From assembly GCA_022764265.1 (NCBI GenBank), contig JALERO010000054.1:1-60491 (forward strand): a stretch of 60,491 bases of DNA, read 5' to 3'. The notes under the pieces were generated by a model. The model saw nothing but the letters and a program-made list of their open reading frames with translations, was not told where the DNA came from and searched no databases. The DNA comes from Eubacterium sp. GTDB lineage: Bacteria; Bacillota; Clostridia; Lachnospirales; Lachnospiraceae. The position numbers and the translations under genes were made by a program. Below are positions 10,228-19,790 of the stretch, one piece after another. The stretch's first letter is position 1, and each line of letters opens with the position of its first letter.

Positions 10228-11530
10228 GAAAAATACAATTTTGGAACAATATTATAAAGAAATGGGAATTTCCGAGCCGGTATATCAGTTTTGTTCAAAG
10301 ATAGAAGAATCTCTCAAAGAGCGTTTTGAACAGATTGATCAGATAGCCGAGTGTAATCAGATGAAGGTTTTGAAGGCCATGAGAGATAATCGACTCAGTG
10401 AAGCCTGCTTTTCTCCAACAACAGGTTATGGATACAATGATATCGGAAGGGAGACGCTGGAGCGAATATATGCCGATGTATTCGGAACGGAGGATGCACT
10501 GGTAAGGCCACAGATTACCTGTGGAACCCATGCATTGGCCCTGGCTTTGATGAGTCAGCTGCGACCGGGAGATGAACTTCTCTCCCCGGTGGGAAAACCC
10601 TATGATACCCTGGAGGAAGTTATCGGAATCCGTCCGTCCAATGGATCTCTGGCTGAATATGGGATTACGTATCGACAGGTGGATTTATTGGCAGACGGCA
10701 GCTTTGACTGGGAAGGTATTGAAAAGGCATTGAATGACAAGACCCGGATGGTGACCATTCAGCGATCCAAAGGATATGCCTCCAGACCGACTCTGTCTGT
10801 AGAACGGATCGGTCAACTGATTTCCTTCATAAAGGAACGAAAACCGGATGTACTCTGCATGGTAGATAACTGCTATGGAGAATTTGTGGAGCTTACAGAG
10901 CCGTCTCAGGTCGGAGCTGACCTTGTGGTGGGTTCTCTTATAAAAAATCCGGGTGGCGGTCTGGCCCCAATCGGAGGTTATCTTTGTGGGACAAAAGAGT
11001 GCATTGATAGAGCAGCCTATCGTCTGACTTCTCCGGGACTTGGAAAAGAAGTCGGGGCAACCTTAGGCCTGACCTCTACTTTAACGCAGGGGCTCTTTCT
11101 GGCGCCGACAGTTGTAAAAGGTGCTTTAAAGGGAGCCATATTTGCGGCAAATATTTATGAGAAACTGGGGTATCGGGTAATACCTGATGGAAGAGAGAGC
11201 CGACATGATATCATTCAGGCAGTGGAATTCGGGGATCCTGATGTGATGGTTGCTTTTTGTGAGGGAATACAGGCAGCGGCTCCGGTGGACAGCTTTGTGC
11301 GGCCGGAACCGTGGGATATGCCGGGATATGATTCCAAGGTCATAATGGCTGCAGGTGCCTTTGTATCCGGTTCTTCTATCGAACTCAGTGCTGACGGTCC
11401 GATGAAAGAACCTTATGCGGTTTATTTTCAAGGTGGATTGACCTGGGAACATGCAAAATATGGAATCATGATGTCTTTACAGAAAATTTATGAGACCGGA
11501 AAACTGGATTTGCCCCACGAAAACTATTAA
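10220..11530 (+). CDS. Methionine gamma-lyase family / aluminium-resistance-like PLP protein (YnbB-like)
   Basis: CFSPTTGYGYNDIGRETLERIYADVFGTEDALVRPQ...; 8-bp overlap with miaA; typical location downstream of miaA. Confidence 0.88.
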   Translation: MDEKNTILEQYYKEMGISEPVYQFCSKIEESLKERFEQIDQIAECNQMKVLKAMRDNRLSEACFSPTTGYGYNDIGRETLERIYADVFGTEDALVRPQITCGTHALALALMSQLRPGDELLSPVGKPYDTLEEVIGIRPSNGSLAEYGITYRQVDLLADGSFDWEGIEKALNDKTRMVTIQRSKGYASRPTLSVERIGQLISFIKERKPDVLCMVDNCYGEFVELTEPSQVGADLVVGSLIKNPGGGLAPIGGYLCGTKECIDRAAYRLTSPGLGKEVGATLGLTSTLTQGLFLAPTVVKGALKGAIFAANIYEKLGYRVIPDGRESRHDIIQAVEFGDPDVMVAFCEGIQAAAPVDSFVRPEPWDMPGYDSKVIMAAGAFVSGSSIELSADGPMKEPYAVYFQGGLTWEHAKYGIMMSLQKIYETGKLDLPHENY

Positions 11531-11577
11531 AATGTTACAATAATATATCGATTTTTTTAACATATGACACAAAAAAT

Positions 11578-11601
11578 TAACCAAACCCTTGGTTTTAATC
11601 T
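11578..11601 (+). terminator. Putative terminator downstream of ynbB-like gene
   Basis: TTAACCAA-accc-TTGGTTTTAA hairpin. Confidence 0.45.
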
Positions 11602-11688
11602 ATATACAAACATTCTTTTCTGTGTTAAAATACTATTCTAAGCTGGCTTTCTTTCTGCTGTGCGTCTGGAGAGACCGCAGGAGGTATT

Positions 11689-12387
11689 ATGGAGAAGCAG
11701 TTTAAGAAAATGAAAGAAAGGCCGTTGTCAGAACGACCTTATGAGAAATGTCTGGAATCCGGGCCAGAGAGTCTGTCTGATGGAGAACTCCTGGCTGTCT
11801 TATTGCGTTCGGGAACCAGAGATTGTTCCTCACTGGAGCTTGCCTGGACCATTTTGGAGAAGCATCCGGTGTATAAAGGAATTGCAGGTTTATATCATCT
11901 GAATCTTCCGATGCTGAAAGAGATTCCCGGGATCGGGAATGTCAAGGCGATAGAGATCCTCTGTGTAGGGGAGCTTTCCAGAAGATTAGCCCGTGCAACT
12001 GTTGATCTGGATACAGATTTCAGTTCACCAGAGTATGTTGCCGCGTATTTTATGGAGAACATGCGACATCTGGAGACAGAGAAGGTGATGCTTCTTCTGC
12101 TGGATGGAAGGCACCGGCTCCTGAAAGAGATCTCTTTGTCAGAAGGCGACTGTAACAGTGCCATTGTATCTGTGAAGGCAATATTTCTGGAGGCCTTTCG
12201 CTATGAGGCTTCTTCGATTATTTTGATTCACAATCATCCTTCCGGATATCCGGAACCCAGTCGGGAAGACCTGGTTCTTACCAGAAGAGTGAAAGAAGCC
12301 GGGGAGCTTCTTGGAATTTCCTTGCTTGATCACATTATCATTGGAGACAGGTGTTTTGTCAGCATGAGAGAACAGAAGATGATGTAA
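11689..12387 (+). CDS. radC: RadC family protein (JAB/MPN domain)
   Basis: RPYEKCLESGPESLSDGELLAVLLRSGT; IILIHNHPSGYPEPSREDL JAMM motif. Confidence 0.95.
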   Translation: MEKQFKKMKERPLSERPYEKCLESGPESLSDGELLAVLLRSGTRDCSSLELAWTILEKHPVYKGIAGLYHLNLPMLKEIPGIGNVKAIEILCVGELSRRLARATVDLDTDFSSPEYVAAYFMENMRHLETEKVMLLLLDGRHRLLKEISLSEGDCNSAIVSVKAIFLEAFRYEASSIILIHNHPSGYPEPSREDLVLTRRVKEAGELLGISLLDHIIIGDRCFVSMREQKMM

Positions 12388-12476
12388 ATACAACAGAACT
12401 ATATTTGGTACACAATAAGCAGATGATACAGTGCATTTGCTTGATATCTATAACAGCAATGAAAGGAGACATATCA

Positions 12477-13517
12477 ATGTCTGAGAAAATATATGGAATT
12501 GACATGGGAACCAATTCCATTAAGATTTATCAAAAAGGAGCAGGTGTTGCAGTTCACCAGAAAAATATGATTGCCATGGTCAAGAGAAAAGAACCTCTGG
12601 CTATGGGAGATGAGGCCTATTCCATGTATGAGAAAGCGCCGAAGAATATAGAAGTGAAGCGTCCGATCGTGAATGGTGTTATCGCAGATTTCACGGCAAT
12701 GCAGACGATGATCGAGCTCTACTTTAAGGGAGCCCATGGCAAAAAGGGCGGGGAAGGTCTTTCTGCCAATGGTACTTCAGAGTTTTATATTGCAGTGCCG
12801 ACAGATATCACAGAGGTGGAAAAAAGAGCATTTTATGATCTGATTGCCAGCTCTTCCCTGAAGACCAAGAAGATTCGTATCGTTGAAAAGCCGATCGCAG
12901 ATGCCATGGGAGCCGGCCTTAATGTTATGGATGCCACCGGACGTCTGATCGTGAACATTGGTGCAGATACCACGGAAATCAGTCTGATCAGTCTGGGAGG
13001 TATCGTGCAGAGCCGCCTTCTTAAAATCGGAGGCACGAAGTTTGACGAGGCGATTCAGCAGGCCGTTAAGAAGAAACATAATCTGGTGATCGGTATGAAG
13101 AGTGCGGAACGTCTGAAGATGCACCTTGCCAGCGGCATCAAGGAAGATGAGGAAGTGACCGACGATGTGATGGGACGTAATCTGATCACAGGACTTCCGA
13201 ATCGTGTGACGGTTACCAACCACCTGATCTTTGAGGCAATGTCTGAGAGTATGTCTTCCATCATTGATGCAATTAAGTTTATTCTGGAAAAAACACCGCC
13301 GGAATTATCCATGGATATTATGCATGATGGCGTATGTATGACCGGAGGTTCCACACATATCAAGAATCTGGATCTGTTGATTCAGCAGGAGACCGGGCTG
13401 AGTATCATGAAAATGGAAGATCCGGAGCTGACTGTTGTGAAGGGACTTGGCATGATCATGGAAAACCCGGAAAATGAAAGAATGGCTTATAATTTACAGG
13501 AGTCAGATTTTCATTAA
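12477..13517 (+). CDS. mreB: Rod shape-determining protein MreB/Mbl
   Basis: YGIDMGTNSIKIYQKG; VNIGADTTEISLISLGGIVQSR; start set to 12477 (GAAAGGAG RBS) rather than 12351, which overlaps radC. Confidence 0.9.
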   Translation: MSEKIYGIDMGTNSIKIYQKGAGVAVHQKNMIAMVKRKEPLAMGDEAYSMYEKAPKNIEVKRPIVNGVIADFTAMQTMIELYFKGAHGKKGGEGLSANGTSEFYIAVPTDITEVEKRAFYDLIASSSLKTKKIRIVEKPIADAMGAGLNVMDATGRLIVNIGADTTEISLISLGGIVQSRLLKIGGTKFDEAIQQAVKKKHNLVIGMKSAERLKMHLASGIKEDEEVTDDVMGRNLITGLPNRVTVTNHLIFEAMSESMSSIIDAIKFILEKTPPELSMDIMHDGVCMTGGSTHIKNLDLLIQQETGLSIMKMEDPELTVVKGLGMIMENPENERMAYNLQESDFH

Positions 13518-13545
13518 AAACTTCAGGTAAGAGAGGAGTTGAATT

Positions 13546-14415
13546 ATGAAATATCGTCATAAATTTGAGTTTTCACCGAAGATGCTGCTGATCGTGCTCA
13601 CTGCGGTGTGTGCTCTTCTTTTGTCTGTCAGTGTGATATGTAAAGATGTAACGAGACCATTTACCAGTATTGTGGCAGCGGTTGTCATTCCGATGCAGGA
13701 TGGAATCAATTCTGTGGGAGTCTGGGTCAATGACCGTTTTGGCTCTTTTAAGAGTATGGACGAGTTGAAAGCCGAGAATGAGGAACTGTCCAAAAAGGTG
13801 GATGACTTGACGAAAGAGAATGAAAGATTGAGTGGAGACCAGAAAGAACTGGAAGATCTGAGACAGCTGGTCGGTCTGAAAGAAGAATATTCTTCTTATT
13901 CAACAATTGGTGCCCGGGTGATCAGTAATGGCAGTGGAAACTGGTATGAGACGTTTGTTATTAATAAGGGCTCTGATGATGGGATTGAAGTGAATATGAA
14001 TGTACTTGCAGGAACCGGTCTTGTGGGTATTGTTACAGAAGTTGGACATAACTATGCAAAGGTTCGTTCGATTATTGATGATGCCAGCAATGTCAGCGCC
14101 AAGTCAATGACCACAGCTGATACCTGTGTTGTTCAGGGAAACAGCGAATCGATTCGGAAAGACGGAACGATCGATGTGGAATATATCAGTAAAGATGCGA
14201 CTATGCAGGCCGGGGATGAACTGGTGACATCTCATATCAGTTCAAAATATCTGGAAGGTCTTCGAATTGGTACGGTAAGTGATATTTCAATGGATTCATC
14301 GAACCTGACCAAATCGGCAAGAGTTACCCCGGTTGTTGATTTCCAGCATATTGAAGAGGTGCTGGTAATCACCCAGTTGAAGGAAGTGCCGGAAGGCAGT
14401 GAAAGTGCAGATTAG
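13546..14415 (+). CDS. mreC: Rod shape-determining protein MreC
   Basis: TM + coiled-coil + GARVISNGSGNWYETFVINKGSDDGI; follows mreB. Confidence 0.95.
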   Translation: MKYRHKFEFSPKMLLIVLTAVCALLLSVSVICKDVTRPFTSIVAAVVIPMQDGINSVGVWVNDRFGSFKSMDELKAENEELSKKVDDLTKENERLSGDQKELEDLRQLVGLKEEYSSYSTIGARVISNGSGNWYETFVINKGSDDGIEVNMNVLAGTGLVGIVTEVGHNYAKVRSIIDDASNVSAKSMTTADTCVVQGNSESIRKDGTIDVEYISKDATMQAGDELVTSHISSKYLEGLRIGTVSDISMDSSNLTKSARVTPVVDFQHIEEVLVITQLKEVPEGSESAD

Positions 14416-14424
14416 AAATGTTTT

Positions 14425-14465
14425 GGCGGAAAAAAAGTATCAGAGGAGATACTTCTGTTTCCGCC
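14425..14465 (+). promoter_or_regulatory. Strong mRNA hairpin between mreC and mreD
   Basis: GGCGGAAA/TTTCCGCC (8 bp) enclosing AAGTATC/GATACTT (7 bp); no U-tract. Confidence 0.65.
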
Positions 14466-14487
14466 GCTTGTATAAGAAGGGATATTT

Positions 14488-15003
14488 ATGAGACGAACGA
14501 TAGTGACTGCGCTGACCGTTGTGGCCTGTTTTCTTTTGCAGACATCAGTATTTGAATTTTTTAAACTTGCTGATATTTCGCCTAATCTTTTAATAGTACT
14601 GGTTTCATCTGTTGCGGTTATGCGGGGACAGAAAGAAGGAATGCTGGTTGGATTTTTCAGTGGATTAATGCTGGATATATTTTATGGCTCACTGCTGGGA
14701 GGATATGCTTTTATTTATATGCTTTTCGGTTTTATTGATGGATTCTTCAACAGGATTTATTATTCGGATGATAGTTTTCTGCCGGTTATTATGATTGGAG
14801 TTAATGATCTGGTATATGGGTTTATCATGTACATTTTATGCGGCCTTTTAAATAACCATCTGAAAATATTTTATTATATACGAAGCACTATTTTACCGGA
14901 AGTGGTATATACAGTAGCTGTTGGACTTGTAATGTATCAGATCCTGCTGCGGATCAATGACTGGCTTGATAAAAACGAAAAAGGAAGTGCGGATTTTGTT
15001 TAA
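14488..15003 (+). CDS. mreD: Rod shape-determining protein MreD
   Basis: Hydrophobic protein, LLQTSVFEFFKLADISPNLLIVLV..GQKEGMLVGFFSGLMLDIFYG; between mreC and PBP2. Confidence 0.93.
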   Translation: MRRTIVTALTVVACFLLQTSVFEFFKLADISPNLLIVLVSSVAVMRGQKEGMLVGFFSGLMLDIFYGSLLGGYAFIYMLFGFIDGFFNRIYYSDDSFLPVIMIGVNDLVYGFIMYILCGLLNNHLKIFYYIRSTILPEVVYTVAVGLVMYQILLRINDWLDKNEKGSADFV

Positions 15004-17899
15004 AAGCAATGGAAACACAGATTTCACAAAATTAAAAAAGCAAATTATCGAATTGTTTTCCAATCGTCTGGTGATTGTTGGGGTTCTCGCACTGATCTTA
15101 TTTGGAATTATTATCTATCGTATTTTTGTTTTGCAGATTGTTCAGGGAGAAGAACATCAGTCTAATTTCAATTATAAAGTGGAAAAAACCATTGAAACCA
15201 GCGGATCCAGAGGAAATATCTATGATTGTAACGGAAAGCTGCTTGCTTACAATCAGCTGGCTTATACTGTGACTCTGGAGAATACGGATAAGACGAAGAA
15301 GATCGCGAAGGAAAAAGGTGTTGATGAGAATACCGTAAAAAACGAAGTGATTTACAATCTGATTCAGATGCTGGAAGCCAACGGTGATGAGGTGGTGTAT
15401 GATCTGCCTTTGACGGTTAACAGTAACGGGAAGCTGAAGTTTACGGAATCAGGATCAGCCCTGACCCGATTCAAAAAAGATATTTATGGTATCGGCAATC
15501 TGGATGACATGAAGGTCGAGGAGAAGAAAAAGGCAGAAAAATGGCTCAATTCCTCTCCGGAAGAAGTATATGAATATTTGAGAAAAGGGACGGACGGGCC
15601 GGCAGGTACCGGATATATGTTTAACATTGATGATAGTTACTCCATGGAAGATACGCTGAAGATCATGTCTGTTCGGTATGATTCGTTTATGAACCGTTAT
15701 TCTCAGACGACACCGATAACTGTAGCAACCAACATCAGCGAGGAAAGCATTGCAGCTTTATCAGAGCATGAGGAGGAGTTCCCGGGTGTTGCAATCGAGG
15801 CGGATTCTTTGAGAAGATATAATGATGCGGAATACTTTTCCGGAATCCTCGGTTATACAGGTGTGATCTCTGAGTCTGAACTGGAGGAATACAATTCCAA
15901 CGGCGGCGATTATGAAGCCAATGATGTGGTGGGAAAAACAGGAATAGAAAAAACCATGGAGAGTGTTCTTCAGGGAAAGAAAGGAAAACAGAATGTTCTC
16001 GTAGATAATCTCGGCAAGATTATCAAGGTTGTAAGCACCACAGAAGCGGAGACCGGCAATGATATCTATTTGACCATTGACAGTGATCTTCAGAAGTATG
16101 CTTATGATGTTCTGGAAAGAAGACTGGCAGGAATCGTTCTGGCTCATCTGACAACCAGTGATGAACCAGGAAGCGAAAAGATGATTCCGATTAAGGATGT
16201 CTACTATGCATTGATTGATAACAATATTATTGATATCAGCCATTTAAATGCCAAGAATGCCAAGAAAAATGAGAAGGAAGTATATAAGCTTTATCAGCAA
16301 AAACAGACATCGGTTCTGAACTCCATGCGAAAAGAAATGCAGAGTGGAAACACGGCAGTAAAGAATCTCAGTGATGAAAAAGCAGAGTATGTTGATTATA
16401 TATATGATCTTTTGGTAAATAATTCAATCTTATCTACTACATCTACGGATGATGATGAGACTTTTCAGGAGTGGAAAAATGGAGATATCAGCCTGAAAAG
16501 TTTTCTGAAATATGCGATCAATAATGAATGGATTGATATCAGCTCCTTTGATATCGAATCAGATTATTATGCGGGAGATGAAATCTATAACGAATTGATA
16601 AATTATATTATTGATGCATTGAAAACCGACGAATCTTTTGATAAAATTCTATATAAATACATGATTAAAACGAGCATGCTGAGCGGAAAGAAAGTCTGTC
16701 TTCTACTATTTGACCAGGGAGTTCTGGACAAAAATAAAGATGAAGATTACAATGCACTTAACACCGATCAGATGTCCGCCTATAATTTTATGTATCAAAA
16801 AATATATAAGCTTGAGATAACACCGGCACAGCTGGCGCTTGATCCTTGTTCCGGCTCTATTATCATTACAGACCCGGATACCGGTGCAGTAAAAGCAATG
16901 GTTTCTTATCCAAGCTACGATAACAACAGACTGGCCAACGGCATTGATTCTGTATATTATGCATCACTGAATAGTGACAAATCTTCACCGATGCTGAATC
17001 GCTGTACTCAGACGCGAACAGCTCCGGGTTCCACTTTTAAGCCAATTTCGGCCACCGCAATTCTGGAAGAAGGGATTGCAGATGCCAGTGATTATGTGAA
17101 ATGTACCGGAATTTTTGACAAGATTACTCCAAATGCAAAATGTTGGATTTATCCGAATGCCCATGGCCTGTTGAATGTCAGTGGAGCGATTGCGGTATCC
17201 TGTAACTATTTCTTTTATCAGATGGGATATGATCTCGGCTCAGTAAATGGTACGTATAACAGTGATCGGGGCTTAAGCCGTCTGAGAAAATATGTCAAAA
17301 TGTACGGTCTGGATCGCAAGTCCGGTGTGGAGATTACAGAGTATGAATCCAAAATCTCCGATGAGGATGCGGTCAGATCTATGATTGGGCAGGGTACACA
17401 CAGTTATACACCAAGCCAACTGTCTCGATACGTGACATCTTTGGTGAATGAAGATGAGCTCCTTGAACTGACACTTTTAGATAAAACCACAGATTCGGAT
17501 GGAAATGTACTGACAACATATGAGAAAAAAACAGATGGAGAACTAGATATTTCCGATACCACATTTGATTTGATCAAACCTGGTATGCGCGATGTGGTTA
17601 ACGGAAAGGACAGCTCCATCAAGTTCTTATATGCAAAACAGAATTTGAAGGTTGCCGGAAAGACAGGTACGGCACAGGAGAATAAGAGCAGACCTAACCA
17701 TGCGTTATTTATTTCCTATGCGCCATATGATAATCCGGAAATTACCATGACCGTAGTTGTTCGGAACGGATATACATCCACCAACGCGGCAGAGATTGCG
17801 AGAGACATCTATAAATATTATTTTGGTAAAGCCAGCAAAGAGGAGAAAGAATCAAAAACAGCACTCCTTCCGACTGGTGCAGACAGCAGTAATGATTAG
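14996..17899 (+). CDS. mrdA: Penicillin-binding protein 2-type transpeptidase (long form with insertion)
   Basis: RGNIYDCNGKLLAYNQ; SxxK in APGSTFKPISA; KTGTAQ. Likely TTG start at 14996 (GGAAG upstream, 8-bp overlap with mreD). Confidence 0.92.
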   Translation: MFKSNGNTDFTKLKKQIIELFSNRLVIVGVLALILFGIIIYRIFVLQIVQGEEHQSNFNYKVEKTIETSGSRGNIYDCNGKLLAYNQLAYTVTLENTDKTKKIAKEKGVDENTVKNEVIYNLIQMLEANGDEVVYDLPLTVNSNGKLKFTESGSALTRFKKDIYGIGNLDDMKVEEKKKAEKWLNSSPEEVYEYLRKGTDGPAGTGYMFNIDDSYSMEDTLKIMSVRYDSFMNRYSQTTPITVATNISEESIAALSEHEEEFPGVAIEADSLRRYNDAEYFSGILGYTGVISESELEEYNSNGGDYEANDVVGKTGIEKTMESVLQGKKGKQNVLVDNLGKIIKVVSTTEAETGNDIYLTIDSDLQKYAYDVLERRLAGIVLAHLTTSDEPGSEKMIPIKDVYYALIDNNIIDISHLNAKNAKKNEKEVYKLYQQKQTSVLNSMRKEMQSGNTAVKNLSDEKAEYVDYIYDLLVNNSILSTTSTDDDETFQEWKNGDISLKSFLKYAINNEWIDISSFDIESDYYAGDEIYNELINYIIDALKTDESFDKILYKYMIKTSMLSGKKVCLLLFDQGVLDKNKDEDYNALNTDQMSAYNFMYQKIYKLEITPAQLALDPCSGSIIITDPDTGAVKAMVSYPSYDNNRLANGIDSVYYASLNSDKSSPMLNRCTQTRTAPGSTFKPISATAILEEGIADASDYVKCTGIFDKITPNAKCWIYPNAHGLLNVSGAIAVSCNYFFYQMGYDLGSVNGTYNSDRGLSRLRKYVKMYGLDRKSGVEITEYESKISDEDAVRSMIGQGTHSYTPSQLSRYVTSLVNEDELLELTLLDKTTDSDGNVLTTYEKKTDGELDISDTTFDLIKPGMRDVVNGKDSSIKFLYAKQNLKVAGKTGTAQENKSRPNHALFISYAPYDNPEITMTVVVRNGYTSTNAAEIARDIYKYYFGKASKEEKESKTALLPTGADSSND

Positions 17900-17914
17900 G
17901 AATCAGGAGGATAT

Positions 17915-18670
17915 ATGAAAAGTTCCGTTATTATTAAAGGTAATAAATATGGATTTCAGATTGTATTAAATCCTACCCTTCCTTTTGAAGAACTGCTTCA
18001 CGAAGTGGCGGAGAAATTTAAAGAATCTACTGGATTTTTTGATTTCAACCGCCCCATTGCGGTGAGTTTTGAGGGAAGAGATCTTACACAGGGAGAACAG
18101 AATTTATTAGTAGATACGATTGTGGACAACAGCGGATTAAATATCCATTATATTATTGATGGAGCCAAAGCAGTGGAAACACAGTTTGCACAGTTACTTT
18201 CCGAAGCGGAGGAAGAGAAGGCGCAGGAAGAAGCAGCAGAAGAAATATCGGATATTATTGATTTTCCGGAGAATCGAATCGGCAAAAATGGTCAGTTTTA
18301 TCGGGGAACGCTTCGTTCCGGACAGAAGATCGAGGTGGACGGCAGTATTGTGATACTTGGTGACATTAATCCCGGAGCCCAGATTATTGCCGGAGGCAAT
18401 GTGGTTGTTCTGGGTTGCCTGAAAGGGACAGTTTACGCCGGATATCCCGATGATAAGGGAGCCTTTGTTGCTTCTCTTATGATGGAACCAATGCAGATTC
18501 AGATTGGAAGCTGTATTGCAAGATCTCCGGATCAAAAAGGAAAGAGCAAAAAAACGTTGAAAAAAAAGAATCAGAAACAGTTGGAAGCAAAGTTGGCTTT
18601 TGTGGAAAATGATAATATTTTCATTGAAACGATCACGAGATCGCTGATCAGTGAGATTAGTATAAGTTAA
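17915..18670 (+). CDS. minC: Septum site-determining protein MinC
   Basis: C-terminal GQKIEVDGSIVILGDINPGAQIIAGGNVVVLGCLKGTVYAGY; precedes minD. Confidence 0.95.
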   Translation: MKSSVIIKGNKYGFQIVLNPTLPFEELLHEVAEKFKESTGFFDFNRPIAVSFEGRDLTQGEQNLLVDTIVDNSGLNIHYIIDGAKAVETQFAQLLSEAEEEKAQEEAAEEISDIIDFPENRIGKNGQFYRGTLRSGQKIEVDGSIVILGDINPGAQIIAGGNVVVLGCLKGTVYAGYPDDKGAFVASLMMEPMQIQIGSCIARSPDQKGKSKKTLKKKNQKQLEAKLAFVENDNIFIETITRSLISEISIS

Positions 18671-18692
18671 GGGGAATAAAAGGAGATAAAAG

Positions 18693-19484
18693 ATGAGTGA
18701 AGTAATTGTAATTACATCTGGAAAAGGTGGTGTCGGAAAGACAACCACAACAGCGAATATCGGAACTGGACTTGCTAAGTTAAATAAAAAAGTTGTAATG
18801 ATCGATACGGATATCGGTTTGAGAAATCTGGATGTGGTCATGGGACTTGAGAACAGGATTGTCTATAATCTGGTAGATGTAATTGAAGGAAATTGTCGTG
18901 TGAAACAGGCAATGATAAAAGATAAAAGATATTCCAATCTCTTTTTGCTCCCTTCAGCACAAACCAGAGATAAGACTTCCGTAAGTCCGGAACAGATGAA
19001 AAAATTAGTCGATGAGTTGAGAGAAGAATTTGATTACATACTTCTGGATTGCCCGGCAGGAATTGAACAGGGATTTAAAAATGCTATTTCCGGAGCCGAC
19101 AGAGCAATTATCGTGACAACACCGGAAGTTTCGGCAATCCGTGATGCTGACCGAATCATTGGTCTGCTGGAAGCGAATGAATTAAAAAAGATTGAACTGG
19201 TCGTGAACCGGATTCGAATGGATATGGTAAAACGTGGGGATATGATGTCTGTTGAAGATGTGATTGATATTCTTGCCATTGATCTGATCGGTGTGGTACC
19301 GGATGATGAAAGTATCGTTGTGGCAACCAATGAGGGTGAGCCACTGGTTGGAAATGATACACAGGCAGGAAAAGCATTCGAGAATATTTGTCATAGAGTG
19401 ATTGGGGAAGAAGTTCCGTTTATGGAGTTTGATACCGACGGAATATTTAAGAAAATCATCAATTTGTTTAAACGTGGTTACTAA
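18693..19484 (+). CDS. minD: Septum site-determining ATPase MinD
   Basis: VITSGKGGVGKTTTTANIGTGLA deviant Walker A; C-terminal amphipathic helix IFKKIINLFKRGY. Confidence 0.97.
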   Translation: MSEVIVITSGKGGVGKTTTTANIGTGLAKLNKKVVMIDTDIGLRNLDVVMGLENRIVYNLVDVIEGNCRVKQAMIKDKRYSNLFLLPSAQTRDKTSVSPEQMKKLVDELREEFDYILLDCPAGIEQGFKNAISGADRAIIVTTPEVSAIRDADRIIGLLEANELKKIELVVNRIRMDMVKRGDMMSVEDVIDILAIDLIGVVPDDESIVVATNEGEPLVGNDTQAGKAFENICHRVIGEEVPFMEFDTDGIFKKIINLFKRGY

Positions 19485-19500
19485 AGGAGGAAATAAACTT

Positions 19501-19776
19501 ATGGGTTTCATGGATGCATTTTTCAGAAAGCGTTCTTCTGGAAATATGGCAAAAGATCGGTTGAAATTTGTGCTCGTTTCAGATAGAGCCAATTGTTCTC
19601 CGGAAACAATGGAAATGATAAAAAATGATATCATTGAAGTGATATCTAAATATATGGAAATTGATACCCAGGGGTTAGATATTCAGATTACTCAGACGGA
19701 ATCGGAAGGTGGCAATGGAAATGTTCCGGCACTTTACGCGAATATTCCCATTAAAGAGGTCCGGTTCCATAGATAA
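19501..19776 (+). CDS. minE: Cell division topological specificity factor MinE
   Basis: DRLKFVLVSDRANCSPETMEMIKNDIIEVISKYMEID; start 19501 after AAAGGAGG (not 19402, inside minD). Confidence 0.95.
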   Translation: MGFMDAFFRKRSSGNMAKDRLKFVLVSDRANCSPETMEMIKNDIIEVISKYMEIDTQGLDIQITQTESEGGNGNVPALYANIPIKEVRFHR

Positions 19777-19790
19777 ATCAGGAGGTTTGC

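Noticed and set aside
12351-12476. N-terminal extension of the mreB ORF
   Set aside because: Overlaps radC and lacks homology to MreB; a good RBS-ATG exists at 12477.
19402-19500. N-terminal extension of minE
   Set aside because: Lies within minD; the minE start at 19501 has AAAGGAGG upstream.
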